Source of the DNA: Dendrocalamus latiflorus
Taxonomy: Eukaryota > Streptophyta > Magnoliopsida > Poales > Poaceae
Assembly: GCA_017311315.1 (NCBI GenBank)
Contig: CM029663.1
Location: forward strand, 38,452,622 to 38,516,621
Reading direction: 5' to 3'
DNA length: 64,000 nt
The notes beneath the pieces are model-generated. The model was not told the DNA's origin. It worked only from the letters and a program-made list of their open reading frames with translations, and did not search any database. This document shows, in pieces, positions 48,363-60,036 of the stretch (position 1 is the first letter of the stretch; the number at the start of each line of letters is the position of its first letter). A program made the translations under genes and the position numbers.

Positions 48363-48900
48363 AGCACTTCTTGCTTGAAGAGTCTTTTCCAGTTTGAAAT
48401 TGAAGGCTGTTGATTCTCAAAAACTCTTCCGTTTCTTTGTTTCCAGATATGCCAAGCTTCTATAATGAAAACTTCCATGAAGAATGGTTGTTGAAATCCT
48501 TGCTTTGCTTCTTGAACCATGATGTTAACCTGTTGTGAATGATTCCAACTTATTCCTAGAATGTCCCAGCAAGAACGGCTGAATGAGCAGGAGAAGAACA
48601 AATGCTTATTTGTCTATTCAATTCTATCTTGACAAGACACACAATGTACATCAGTTCCTGAGTATGTGCCTCTGTTGTAACATGTTTTTTGTAATTTAGT
48701 CGGTCAATCAAAATGAGCCATACAAAAACCTTCAGTTTAATGATGCATTTGCTCTTCCATATTCCTCTTAAAGTAGCTTCAACAATGGTCCCTCGGAAAA
48801 GGAAGTTACAGAATTTTCTTGAAGAATATTGACCTTTCCCCCAAATGTAGCCCCAAGAGTCCACTTGCATATGAGAGAAAGTAATGTGCTCTAACAATTA
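48170..48900 (-). pseudogene. LINE (L1-type) 3' fragment, zf-RVT region
   Basis: The minus strand encodes the zinc-finger region that follows reverse transcriptase in plant L1 elements: GIWKSKCIIKLKVFVWLILI (about 48700-48770), then FFSCSFSRSCWDILGISWN and AWHIWKQRNGRVFEN after a frameshift near 48600. The 3' end near 48180 (minus strand ...TTCAATTACAC) matches that of the larger LINE at 53340. The 5' end is truncated at about 48900, next to a MITE. A (CT)n run lies near its 3' end. Confidence 0.8.
48303..48357. repeat. (CT)n microsatellite, about 55 bp
   Basis: Pure CT run in the 3' end of the LINE fragment. Confidence 0.95.
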
Positions 48901-48904
48901 TAGA

Positions 48905-49172
48905 GATGGCTGCCTCGCTGGTTTCAGCTTCAGCTTCTAACTTTGGGTTTCTAGTTCATAATTCCTTAATTTCATTTTTTTTGGCATTTTTGCATTTTTA
49001 ATTTTCATGTATTTGTTTGCATTATTCGTGATGGGCTAACCTCTTTTTTCCATTTTTAAAATTTTTAAAATTTAATTACACCAAAAAACCACCAGCAGTT
49101 ACAGTGCAAAATAAACTAGCTACAGTACAAAAAAGGCCAAAAGCCGGCTTATATAAGCCGAACTGAATGGGG
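48905..49172. mobile_element. Tourist-like MITE, copy 2 (inverted)
   Basis: Contains the same core as 45888-46172 in inverse orientation (GTGATGGGCTAAC...TTTTTAAAATTT) and ends with AAGCCGGCTTATATAAGCCG, which is itself nearly palindromic. Confidence 0.55.
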
Positions 49173-49317
49173 CATCGCTTCTATGTTTATGAACTTTTAA
49201 ATAATATGTTATTTTGTCCTTTGAATAAACTATCATTTATATTGTTTGGCAAGAATGTGATTTATTTATGAAACTCTCTATTTGTGTTTATGATGTTATT
49301 CTTATCATATATCATTA

Positions 49318-49421
49318 TGTAGGACACTTATAATTTATATATCATCACATGTATTAATTGATGATCACATTTTATGGATCATGGATATGAGATAACAAAT
49401 CAATAATATGAACATATGTTA
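49318..49421. repeat. 104-bp direct repeat, left copy
   Basis: Identical over 104 bp to 52649-52752. It ends directly before the CACTA terminus ACTACAAGA. Confidence 0.95.
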
Positions 49422-50087
49422 ACTACAAGATGACCCCCCCTTTTGCAACGCATATATGCGTTACTAAAAGTCCATATATGCGTTGGTGGGGTCTATACCA
49501 ACACATTTATTATGCGTTGCCAGAAGTGGCGTTGCAAGGGTTTGTTGCAACACTTATATATGCGTTGGTAACACCTACAAATAACCGTTGCAAAGTTACA
49601 ACGGATATTAATGGGCTATGGCAACGCTTATATGTGTTTGTACCAATCGCGGACGAATGACTTCTATAGTTCGTAGCAACATATAGATTTGGATTGCTGC
49701 AACGCCTATATGCGTAGCTAGGAATAAACCATCAATAAACAATATTGGAAATTATTTCAATTTGGAGCCAAATAAAGAGATAATGCATATGCAATTTAAT
49801 TGGGAAATTAGAGACCATCTCACACATGAGAAATAACAACAGTAAGCCATATATTAAAAGCAATTTTTGCATTACAATAAGTACGATCCACGTAACCCAT
49901 GGAATAATTTTTTTGTTCAGAACACATGTTCATATGGGAATAAAATATAAAACACAAAGAAGTCCTATAGAATGCCACCAGCCGTCCAGCCCTCCATTCT
50001 CATATTCAGTCTATCTCATCCATTTATCTTCTCGATCTACAATGAAAATTGGAGTATGTTAATGCGACATTTAGGATAAATAAAATT

Positions 50088-50345
50088 TTATGGGGCAACA
50101 GGATAACACCATACAAAAGTTGAAGGCCACGCTATAGAAGCTCCAGATACATCTCCAATACCCTTGTAATTCTTGTATGGTCGTACCAATGGTTCATCTT
50201 GTGTCAATGGAATACTAACACGCACCATCCAAAATTCTTTGCCTAGCTGAACACCCTCAATTTTCTGTGTTGGATCACAACTTACTACTGTACCAAAGGC
50301 AACATCCTTATTTTGATTTTTCATGCTCTTTAAGAATACTTTTGT
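50088..50345 (-). pseudogene. CACTA-associated protein fragment (DUF8039-like)
   Basis: The minus-strand frame NPNK-type start KNQNKDVAFGTVVSCDPTQK, then ELGKEFWMVRVSIPL-like sequence and RPYKNYKGIGD...IAWPSTF. It follows the pattern of a conserved C-terminal domain of plant En/Spm-associated proteins (T-V-V-S-x-DP, RPY, IAWP). Possible small exons continue to 50900, separated by intron-like sequence. It is 78 codons long and has no intact gene around it. Confidence 0.65.
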
Positions 50346-51881
50346 GCCAACCTAGTTCACATATAAAAGTGTGTTAATAAAAAAGTACACAATGGAAACA
50401 TAGTACAAACATTAATTAGACACTCATACCGTCACTGAATTGGCAGCCGGCGAATTTGTAGTACCACGCTGATATTTCTGCAAAATTATATTACGTGGAA
50501 TATTAGTTTGTAGTTAAATGAATTGTTAGGAAATAGGAAATAGAAATTCTTTTTGGAAGTTGTGTCTTATACACTAGCAAGTACAGCTGCACTAGCTCTT
50601 GTTGATATCTTCTTATTCTGGAGCAGATAAAAAGTCACTGCAGGTTAGCTAATAATTTGAAATTTGCATATAACATCAATATACTGCTAAGAGATTATTT
50701 ACCTGGTAATAAGATGCTTCATGATTTGAGCAATTGAAAGATGTTTCCTGGTCCACAACCTGTAATATATGCTAGTTTGATTACAGCACTCTGGTCATCA
50801 ATTTGATAAACTTCATAACAAAAGAAATGACACTGATCACCTTGGCTGTAGTATACTTGTTTTTGTCCAATCTTGTATCATTTTGGTTTGATTTTCCCTA
50901 TAATAAAATCATAAACACTTTTCTGAATCTATTTTGACCATAACATAGCATTGATGTAGTTTCTTTTCCTCAGAATTTGGCATTATTGTGAAACGAACTC
51001 AGATATTGGTAGCAAAACAACATCTCACTACAGTTTTCCTTTTTGGACAATGGTAGTAGAACTACAAATTGAATGGCAGTTAGGAGGAAACATTGTTTGG
51101 TTTGAGCACATCAAAACCTATTAGATCCGCTCAAATAGATAGCACATCTCCGGCCTAGTCACCAACACAGCTAGGGTGAATCAATAGTGTGAAAGCCCCT
51201 TGAGCAAGTGCACATGCATTGCTCTTTCACTAACTGTGCAAAATTATACTAGAACAGTATATGAGCTTAAAATCTTGTGTTTCAAACAAGTGTCACCATC
51301 TTAAGTCCACCTCACAGAAAAAACTACTACATATATTAAACCTACAGAGGCATTGAGAAATAAAAAACAAAGTCCCCAACTGGATGAATCATGGCTAAAG
51401 ATGGCTAAGATAGTGACCTCCATAGGCCAATTTATTGGTAAATAGCATAATGACCTGACATAGGATCCTTGCATAGTATAAATGTGATATCAGGATTAGG
51501 TCAATATACACTTTTTTTACAGGGAGACATCAGATATACACATAAAGAGAGAGTTAAGAGAGATTGGGATTAACCAAGATACCTACAAATTTCTCCATCA
51601 GGTGCTACTGTCAAACCATTCTAGTGGGGTTCATATATTTGAAATATCAAGTATTACAGGTCAGCTTTTCTCATTCTTTAACCTGTTAAGGAATACTTAT
51701 ATACCAATATTCTAAATGTGTGTTTAATACAAAAACAGAGCACAAGTGTGTTGGTTTTAAAAATTAAATTTTCAATATAGTGGCACAGTAATATTCAGTA
51801 TATATTTAAAACTGAATGACTAGTATTATGTGTCTTACCTCACCGAATTAGCGCATTACTTGTCCGTCTGCAATTGGTACT

Positions 51882-51931
51882 CTGTGTGTGTGTGTGTGTG
51901 TATACATATACACACACACACACACACACAA
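51882..51931. repeat. (TG)n-TATACATATA-(CA)n palindromic microsatellite
   Basis: A TG run is followed by a short AT core and a CA run, so the whole can fold as one hairpin. Confidence 0.9.
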
Positions 51932-52648
51932 ACTGGCAAAAGGTTATTTGTTCAATTAGCACTTTGAGCACTTTGGAAGTTAAAGGTACCATAACAACTA
52001 ACATTTTTCATATCTGGACCCTCCTTAGGAACGGCAAAGGCACATGTTTTCCCATTGCTGCTCAAGCATCAAAAATTAATAGACACAAAAAACCAACCAA
52101 TATCCACCTAACTTGATCATGGAATACTGCATCTTGGATATTTGATAATACTACTATGGCTTAATCCATCTTACGAACACACAGTCAGATACAAAACTAA
52201 ATAAACAACAGGTCAGATCTAGATGAATCCATCTAATTTTCCTTATCTCTAAAAAGAATCCATCTAATGAGAGAGAGACGGCTTACCACCATGCCTGCGC
52301 GCCGCTCTGCCGCCGCCCTTTCGTGGGCGCCGCCACTATGCCCGCTGCTACTGTCATGCCGCAGCCGCCGATCCAACCCTCAAAAAGAAATATGGTGCCA
52401 AGGTGGGGAGGGATTCAGGTGGGCATCATGCAGATCAGTAGATCGGGGTGCCACCGGAAAACCTATACGAGGGAAGGTGATTTTTTTATTTTCGAAAGGA
52501 AGAGGGAGAGGAAGGAAGATGGATGATTATTCTCTGGATAAGTTCAGACGTGGGAGGTGGTGGGCAAGTTCGTGCGTAGTGGATGTACAGCCCTGCGAAG
52601 GCCTTAGTTTTCCGTTGCGGGATATACGTTGCTATATGTCTATTTTCT

Positions 52649-52752
52649 TGTAGGACACTTATAATTTATATATCATCACATGTATTAATTGATGATCACA
52701 TTTTATGGATCATGGATATGAGATAACAAATCAATAATATGAACATATGTTA
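52649..52752. repeat. 104-bp direct repeat, right copy
   Basis: Identical to 49318-49421. Its first five bases TGTAG overlap the end of the CACTA terminus. Confidence 0.95.
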
Positions 52753-53334
52753 GAGAATATAGTATTGGGCTGATCCACCTTGAGATATTGCGGGAATTAT
52801 TATATTATTAAATATCATCAATTGATATCATATATAGTGCATGTCGAATCATTCGATCTGAGATCGTTATGGTTTCTTACATGTGTAATACTTTACTTAG
52901 GGTTACTAAACGCTACTCTATAAATGGGCAGTCATAAATGTAACTTTCGGATTTACTATGAAATATACAGAGGGATATGAGCGATCAAGATGTAATTTGC
53001 CCATCCTTTTTAACAAGAACCTCTAAGCCCTTGATGTTGTTAGATTAGGGAAGTGCATCACCGTACCAAAATGGCAGAGGAGTCAACTACAGCTATGTAA
53101 TCCACTACAAGATTGAGCAAATGATCGAATTATTATAGGGTAACACACATCTCGTCTTGAGTTCGATCTAATATCGTGAGGCAAAGCAATCAGCACTTGA
53201 ACACTATATAGGTTCGTTTGATATGATCTTTATGTGTATTCGAGTGTTGCTATATTCTGCTAAGGACCATTACCGGCTTATGGATTATAAAGTGGTTTTT
53301 GGGCTGCGGCCAAGTACATATAAACTTTTTTGAT
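52753..53334. other. Intergenic sequence, nothing recognised
   Basis: AT-rich DNA without paired ends or coding frames. It continues the sequence that lay to the right of the single 104-bp copy before duplication. Confidence 0.5.
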
Positions 53335-54310
53335 GGAAAGACTGGTGGGAAAACCCCTATAGTGTAATTGAAATAAAATAAATAGAGTATGTACATAGTA
53401 GAAGAATTTACATATCCTCACTGAGGGCAAAAGACTATGGTAAAGACTCTAGCCAATGAAAGACAGAAGATTTCAGCTGATCTTTTAACTCTACAAACAT
53501 GTAGAGCCATCTCCATCTTGAACAATATTTTTAAATTTTAAAAAGAAGGGAGTTTTTGTTCAAAAACTTTGCTGTTACACTGCTTCCAGATATACGATGC
53601 CCCAATGAGAAATATTTCCATGAAGAAAACTTGCAGAAAATGTTGTCTCATTTGTTGAATTCTTTGAAAGATATTCAGGTTCATTTCCCAGTGTATTCCA
53701 AGATAATTCCAGCAGTCCTGACTAATGGGACATCCAAAAAAAGGCGCTCTATTGATTTTTCCTGGTGCATTTGGCATAAAATACAATGTATATCTGGACC
53801 CGAGTAAATATGTCTTCTTTGCAGCATGTTTTTTGTGTTCAACTAATAAATTAGAAGTAACCAGATAAACATTTGGAGTTTCATGATACATCTGCTTTTT
53901 CAAATCCATTTGAGTGGTGATGAGCTTGTATACTTTGAAGGAGGAATTTATAATATTGTCTAGAAGAGTAGCTACCATTTCCCCCAGATATAACTCTAGG
54001 AATTAGTCTTGGAATAATCTACTATAAATTCCTGGAGGTCCACCATCAAAGAATTATATTCCATTAAAGCTTGAGTGGATAAAGGGATATGAAATTGAGC
54101 CTGCATGGTTATATTTTGAAAGAAATCATGAACTGAGCAATCCCATCTTTTTGTAAAAGAACATAACCTTGGGAACTTAGAGGAATATAAATTCCCATTC
54201 CAACATCATTCTAGAAAAGAATTGAAGTACCCTGACCAATTTGGCATGAAGCGATGCCTCTGTATATAGAATTCAATTTGCAAATATCCCTCCACCAAAA
54301 AGATCATGCA

Positions 54311-54932
54311 TAGGGGGTGCAAACGGAGCGGATACGGACGGATATTGCTCATCCCGTATCCTTTTCCATATTTTTTTGTTGGAGTCAGAGTCGGATACGG
54401 ATAGTGCCGGATACGAATACGAATGCGGATATTCTCTGTCACGAATACAGAGCAAATACATGCCGCTCCAAATACGGTTAGTTTCGGACACAAATATTTA
54501 ATCGGATAATATGCGAAAGCAAATTTCACATGGTGACAGACAAATTAAGCAAACTGAGATCTAATACGAGTGTACCGACGTTGCAACAGCCACCGAAACA
54601 AGCAATCTTATATAAATAAATGATGCTACATTTCAAGAAGAGTCAGAGATCCCACCTGGCCGGTGGAGAGGCCAGGTATCCGACTCTGTTTCCGTATCTG
54701 GTAACTATCCGGTAACTATTTGGTAACTATCCGGAAAAATATCCGGATAGTTCCGTATCCGTCGGATAATGCATTTTCCGAATCCGTTTCTGTATCCGAC
54801 AAAAAATATCCGAATCCGTTTCTGTATCCGATAAAACCTTCGGATATCCGAAAATTTGCTCCGAATTATATCCGAATTAAAACGGACGGACGGACGGACG
54901 GTCGGGAAATATCCGCTCCATTTGCACCCCTA
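54311..54932. mobile_element. hAT-like MITE, 622 bp, nested in the LINE
   Basis: TAGGGGGTGCAAACGGAGCG at the left and CGCTCCATTTGCACCCCTA at the right are inverted repeats. The perfect 8-bp duplication ATCATGCA (54303-54310 and 54933-54940) flanks them. The interior is full of ATCCGnATCCG-type subterminal repeats and a (GGAC)n run near 54885-54900. No gene. Confidence 0.95.
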
Positions 54933-55689
54933 ATCATGCATCCTTTGTGACATGCAGCACATGTTGAAAGTAATATGAGTTCCGGATAAGATTAACCCGA
55001 GGTATGCTTTGTCTGTTGTAGAACTTATGAAGGTTTTCTAGTAGGAGAGCATCATTTTGATGTCTTAGGTTTAACACTCCAAGACCTCCTTTTCTTTTGG
55101 TTAACAAATTTTATTCCAAGCTATCAGTGATTTACCTTTGATGTAATGTCAGAACCCAGCCATAAGCAATGCCTTCTTGCTCGATCAAGCGTTTCTATTA
55201 TAGCCACTGGTAATTTTAGAGAATACATATAAAAGGTTGGTTGTTGTAAGAAAACTGAATTAACCATTGTTAGACGTCCTCCATAGGAGAGATAAGGTGA
55301 ACAGGCTGAGAGGCGTCGCTCCACTCTATCAGTTAGGGGAGAGAAATCTTGTATTCTTACTTTTGTAATGCCTAGAGGAAGTCCCAAGTATATGAATGCT
55401 AAACTTCCTATCTTACAACCGAAGACCCTACTTAAGAGTTCAATCTTATCTTCAGGAACATTGATTGGAACTATATAAGCCTTACTATAATTGACTTTGA
55501 GTCCAGTCGACTGTTCATAAGTTGGAGTAAACCTTTCAGGTAGTGCTACTGAATTGTTCAAGCTTGCATGAACAACAAAGTATCATCTGCATACTAAAGA
55601 TGGGGAAGTCCACTTCAGGGTTCGGTTTCCAGGCGGTTAACGGCCGAGAACCAGAAAACCCGGCTGGGTCTGGGATTAAAAAAACTGGT

Positions 55690-56110
55690 CAAAATTTGAA
55701 GAATGAGCTACAGTGCTACACAAAGCAAATGAGCATGTTGCCTTGCAAGCTAGCAGGCTTTCTGATGCCCTTTCCACCATAAAGATATTAGAAGATGAAT
55801 TGAGTAAAGTAAAGGAGTGTGTTTCTTCTAGTTCTGAAGAAAAACACCAAATACAATTGCATGCTGCTGTCGTAGAAGAGGAGTTGGAGAAAAAACAAAT
55901 GAGGAACTTGTTCGTAATGCCAACAAACTAGAAGATGCCAACATAACTATTAACTCACTACAAGATGCATTGTCATAGGCTAGAACGAATCTTTCTATTC
56001 TTGTCTTCTTGATGCTGAAAAGAATGAAGTTGAAGTGAAACATGAAATGGAAATTAGTGGTCTTAATGCTAAGCTAGCCAAATGTTTGGAAGAGTTGGAT
56101 AGCTATTTAT
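55690..56110 (+). pseudogene. Captured fragment of a long coiled-coil protein gene
   Basis: Across two frameshifts the + strand encodes heptad-rich sequence: ASRLSDALSTIKILEDELSK, VVEEELEKK, NANKLEDANITINSLQDALS, then KNEVEVKHEMEISGLNAKLA and KCLEELD. It lacks introns over about 420 bp and has no start or terminator. The style is that of large plant coiled-coil proteins (myosin-like/COP1-interactive-like), which I cannot name further. The sequence is unlike the CCGG-rich ends of the element, so it looks acquired. Confidence 0.7.
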
Positions 56111-56119
56111 AGAACACAT

Positions 56120-56440
56120 GGAAGTTCAAAGGTCATGCCATGCAGCAGCTAAAACATGCAGCAATCAAGCATGGAAGTTCAAAGGTCATGCCATGCAGCA
56201 GCTGAAACATGCAACATTGATTAATTCAGTCAAGCATGGAAGTTCAAAGGTCATGCCATGCAGCAGCCGAAACATGCATCATTGATTGCTTTAGTCAAGC
56301 ATGGAAGTTCAAAGGTCATGCCAAAGCTTGCATTGATTACTTCAGTCAAGCATGCAGCAGCTGAAATGTTGCATTGATTTCTTCGGGACTATCAGTCAAG
56401 CATGCAGCAACTGGAACGTTGCATTGATTTCTTCGGGACT
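56120..56440. repeat. 65-bp tandem repeat, about five decaying copies
   Basis: The unit begins CATGGAAGTTCAAAGGTCAT, followed by GCCATGCAGCAGCTGAAACA and TTGATT...TCAGTCAAG. The first three copies are nearly full; the later ones are shortened (TCAAGCATGCAGCAGCTG). Confidence 0.85.
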
Positions 56441-57922
56441 GGAACAACTTCAGTTTCCACCAGTTTTTTCGGTTTTTCTACCGGTTTTCCGGTTTCCGAC
56501 CGGTTACCGGTCCCCTCCCGCTCCCCCCAAAATTTTCATTTGCCAAAATTTAACCGGTTTTTAACTGGGTTTTCCGGTAACCGGCTGGTGTTACCGGTAC
56601 CGCCCGGCGGCCGGGATTTGGCCCGGTTCCGGTTTTTTGATCCTTGGTCCACTTCATCAATAGAATCCAAAGGTATTTTTAATAGACCTCTATTCTTAGC
56701 TTCATTAATAAACAAATTTAAGAAGATTTGTTGCTAGATAGGACAATGGATCACCTTGTCTCTCACCCCTCCTGCATTTAAATTTTTTTGCCAGGAAAAT
56801 TGTTTAATAGAATTGAGGAAGTACTGGTTTGGAGAATAGATTGAATCCGAAAAACCCATTTGTCATCAAAACCTTTATGTTTCATAACTTGCAAGACTGT
56901 GTCATGCTCTAGAGTGTCAAAGGCCTTCTCAAAGTCCAATTTAAGGATAATTAGTTCCTTCTTCGAATGCTGGCACTGATGAAGGTACTCAAGGCTCAGG
57001 CCAAACAATTCTAAATAGTTATTGTTTTAATAAACACATATTGCTTAGTATGAACTAGAGGGATAATGTGTTGTTCCAGCCGATCAGCGAGAAGCTTGAT
57101 CAACAATTTTAGAGTGACGGTCATAAGAGAAATATGTCTAAAATCATTTACGCTTTCTGGTGAGTTGGTTTTAGGGACCAATGTAATAACAAAATCATTA
57201 ATACTTTCAAGGTTCACCTTTCCTTCAAAGAAATCTTGGTAAAGTTGATAGAAATCCTCCTTAATAATATTCCAACAACTTTTGATGAAAATGCCATTAA
57301 ACCCATCCAGCCCCGGAGCATTGTGTGTAGGCATTGTCTTAATTATATTATCAAATTCTTGTGTAGTAAATGAGTGTGATAGGACTCTAGACCATCTCTT
57401 GTTGTGATCAACTCATCTGGGTTGAAATACATTGTTGGCATAGTAGAATCTCCAATTATGTTTTTGTAACTGTCCCATAATATAGTAGCTTTTTCAAAGT
57501 GATTAGTGATAATTCTCCCATCTGCTAGTGTTAATTGGGTAATGATGTTTCTCCTAAAGTTTTTAGTGGCTATAGCATGAAAATTTTATATTCTCATCTC
57601 CAAATTGAATCCATCTGGTTGTGCAATGCTTCTTCCTGTAAAGCTGCTTAAAATGAAGTAATTTCAAGATTGTGCTTCTTGATAATATTTCTAGAATTCC
57701 ATTCAAGCCTATTTAAAGGTCTATGTTCCTCTATGGCATCCAAGAAGGTGACAACCAAGTTGCTATTAGAAATCAAAGTAGAAAGATGAGAAAAAGTTTT
57801 GCTCCAATTTTAGAGGCAGGTCTAAGATACTTTAGTTTGATAGTAATTTTAGCAGCGCTGTTCTGAACTTTGCAAACTAAATTCCATGTGAATTGGACAA
57901 GATTATGAAAACTTGAGCCTTA

Positions 57923-58997
57923 GAGCAACTCTAGCAGGGCCCCTACTTGAGCCCTCAAACCTCATATTTGAGGGCTTGAGGCAAAAATAGAGGTCCAGCA
58001 GGGCCCCTACTAGAGCCCTCAAATTTGAGGAGCCCCTCAAATCCCCTCTTCAGCCCTCATTCCCAGGGGCCCCCTACTCTGGCTCTCATCCTACCGTTGT
58101 TCAGTTTTTTTCCCCCGCCGCCCATGAAATTCCCCGCCTCCGCCCGTTTCCTCGCAGCCTCCGCCGCTTCAACTCCCAGATACCCCGCCGCCTCCGTTCG
58201 CCCGCCCGCCGCCTCTCCGTCTCCGCCTTCGCTCGCCCGCCGCCTCGCCTCTCTGTCTCCGCCTCCGCTCGCCCGCCGCCTCGCCCAGCTCCTCGGCTCG
58301 CCCGCCGCCTCGCCTCTTCGTCTCCGCCTCCGCTTGCCCGCCGCCTCGCCCAGCTCCTCGGCTCGCCCGCCGCCTCTCCGTCTCCGCTGGCCCGCCGCCT
58401 CCGTTCGCTCGCCCGCCGCCTCGCCTCTCCGTCTCCGCCTCCGCTTGCCCGCCGCCTCGCCCAGCTCCTCGGCTCGCCCGCCGCCATGCCCGGCTCCTCC
58501 GCTCGCCCACCGCCTCCACTCGCCCGGTTCCTCGGCTCGCCCGTCGCCGTGCCCGACGCCTCCGCCGCCAGCGCTCGCCGGCGCCTGCCTCCCCGCTCTC
58601 CTCCGCCCGCCTCCCCGCTCTCCTCTGCCCGCCTCTTTCCTCCCGCGCCGCCACCGCTCCCCGGCGATTCCTCCCGCGCCGCCACCGCCCTCCTCGGCGG
58701 CTCCTTTTCCCCGGCGGCTCCTCTTCGGCGGGAGGCGCGAGGCGGAGACAGAGAGGTGAGGGGCAGGGGAGAAGAGGGAAGCGGAGGCGGCGGGATGGCT
58801 GGAGACGGCGGGGTGAGGCAGAGAATGAGGAGTGGGTCCCATATGTCAGTTGTAGGGGAATAGATTTGAGGGCTTAAATTTGAGGGGTGCTGTTGGAGTA
58901 GATGCAAAAAAAAAAAAAAACAGGGCCCTCAAAAGTAGGGGGAGCCCTCAAATGAAAAGTAGGGGCTCTGTTTTGAGGGCTACTGCTGGAGTTGCTC
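57923..58997. mobile_element. PIF/Harbinger-type element with GC-rich insert, 1075 bp
   Basis: Ends GAGCAACTCTAGCAG and (inverted) GAGCAACTCCAGCAG are flanked by TTA (57920-57922 and 58998-59000). Subterminal GAGCCCTCAAAT repeats lie on both sides. The middle (58110-58760) is a GC-rich block of (CGCCCGCCGCCT)-type repeats with long open frames on both strands, which is a composition effect or a captured GC-rich exon. No transposase. It interrupts the LINE between endonuclease and RT. Confidence 0.88.
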
Positions 58998-60022
58998 TTA
59001 GAAATCAAAGTCTAAATTGCAACCATGCAGGGGGTATGGTAAGAGATATAGAGAGGTTTTACCAGAGTATTTGGGTGAGAAATAACCTAGTTAGGGGAAG
59101 TAAAGAACCAACCTATTTGTTTGAGCAAAGGGTTTTCTTAAATGTTTGACCAAGTAAAAGCCCTACCCTTCATTGGTAGTTCAACTAGACATAGGTGACC
59201 GACATCTTCATTAAAAATAACTATGATCACAACTTAAACTGACTTGCACACTGCAAACTCGAATGTGACTTTGACTTCTAAACGAAAACCAGATTACAAA
59301 GTCTAACAATCACCTCCTTAATCTTTGTTTTTCCATCTTGATCACGCCGATCTTCTCTCTTGCTTCTGCTTCTTCCTTTTACCTGCACTCCCGTGCGCCT
59401 CAGCCGTCACTGCCCTACCACCTGTGCTTGCTCCATCAATCCAACGCTTGTCGCGCCTCGCACCTAGACTGAACCGTCCTTCCTTGTACGCCTGCCTAGG
59501 CTGGAGCACCTGCTCCCACAGCCACATTGGCTTCGCCGTTACCTAAGCCTTCCACTCTTCTCTCTTGGACCAAGAATATCCACTTTTCTGCGTACATCTC
59601 AACTAAGCTTGCCTCCAACGCTTCCCACGTTCCCTCTGCAAATCCACAAAAAACCAACATGTGCTCCAAGTCTTCCTCTTGGACTTGTGCACATCCTCCA
59701 CATGATCAACACCCTCGTGCATCGTCTACAGCATCTCCCATGCCTCCCGTGCCATCTCCTTGCTGATGAGCTGATGCATAATCGTATTTGGCACCAGCTG
59801 ATAGATCACAGCAAGCGCCACCAGATCTATCTTCTTGTCCACCTCCTTTTCCTTCCCCTTCGGATCGACTACACCCCAGACTCTCTGGGCACATATGTTT
59901 GCTTTCATCTTCATTGCTCACACCGGGTAATTATCAGTCATCAGGAGAGGGTACTAGAGTGAGATTAGCCCACCCTGAGCCTTCTCCTTGTCTCCTATGT
60001 CAATTAAAACCGAAGTCAACTA

Positions 60023-60034
60023 GCTCTGATACCA
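60023..60034 (-). other. Primer-binding site of the antisense Copia element
   Basis: GCTCTGATACCA on the + strand is the exact complement of the tRNA-Met primer site TGGTATCAGAGC and fixes the element direction. Confidence 0.9.
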
Positions 60035-60036
60035 CT

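Larger units (their letters stand above)
49423..52653 (-). mobile_element. CACTA (En/Spm-like) element
   Basis: It starts CTACAAGA and ends TCTTGTAG, the core of CACTA termini, with the outermost bases altered. Subterminal repeats GCAACGC...ATATGCGTTG fill 49440-49720 and reappear near 52620 (CGTTGCTATATG). A minus-strand frame (50088-50345) encodes a domain found in plant En/Spm proteins. No transposase core is visible, so it is non-autonomous. A (TG)n(CA)n palindrome and a short GC-rich piece (52280-52400) lie inside. The flanks are not a simple 3-bp duplication but a 104-bp repeat. Confidence 0.85.
55616..56646. mobile_element. hAT-like element with captured gene fragment, 1031 bp
   Basis: Flanked by the perfect 8-bp duplication GTCCACTT (55608-55615 and 56647-56654). 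Ends CAGGGTTCGGTTTCC and (inverted) CAAGGATCAAAAAACCGG agree in CARGGWTC and share GGTT/CCGG-rich subterminal sequence. In place of a transposase it carries a coiled-coil coding fragment (55690-56110) and a 65-bp tandem repeat (56120-56440). It split the LINE RT just upstream of YADD. Confidence 0.8.
53335..59218 (-). mobile_element. L1-type LINE, antisense, broken by three insertions
   Basis: Read on the minus strand from 59218: an endonuclease end (ELPMKGRAFTWSN, 59130-59200), the region before RT (57340-57920), RT start (APGLDGFNGIFIKSCW; 57011-57334), motif A (LKLDFEKAFD, about 56910), the YADD box (55582-55593) with TLLFMQA, then YLGLPLGITK and GGRLTMVNSVFLQ (55130-55560), and the zf-RVT end (CPISQDCWNYLGIHWE, 53600-53700). 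The 3' end near 53340 is marked by ...TTCAATTACAC. LINEs copy themselves by target-primed reverse transcription. Stops, frameshifts and nested elements at 54311-54932, 55616-56646 and 57923-58997 make it inactive. Confidence 0.85.

Noticed and set aside
58025..58907. Overlapping 244-268 codon frames on both strands
   Set aside because: These are simple (CGCCCGCCGCCT)-type repeats in a Harbinger-type element. Both strands are open and no domain is present.
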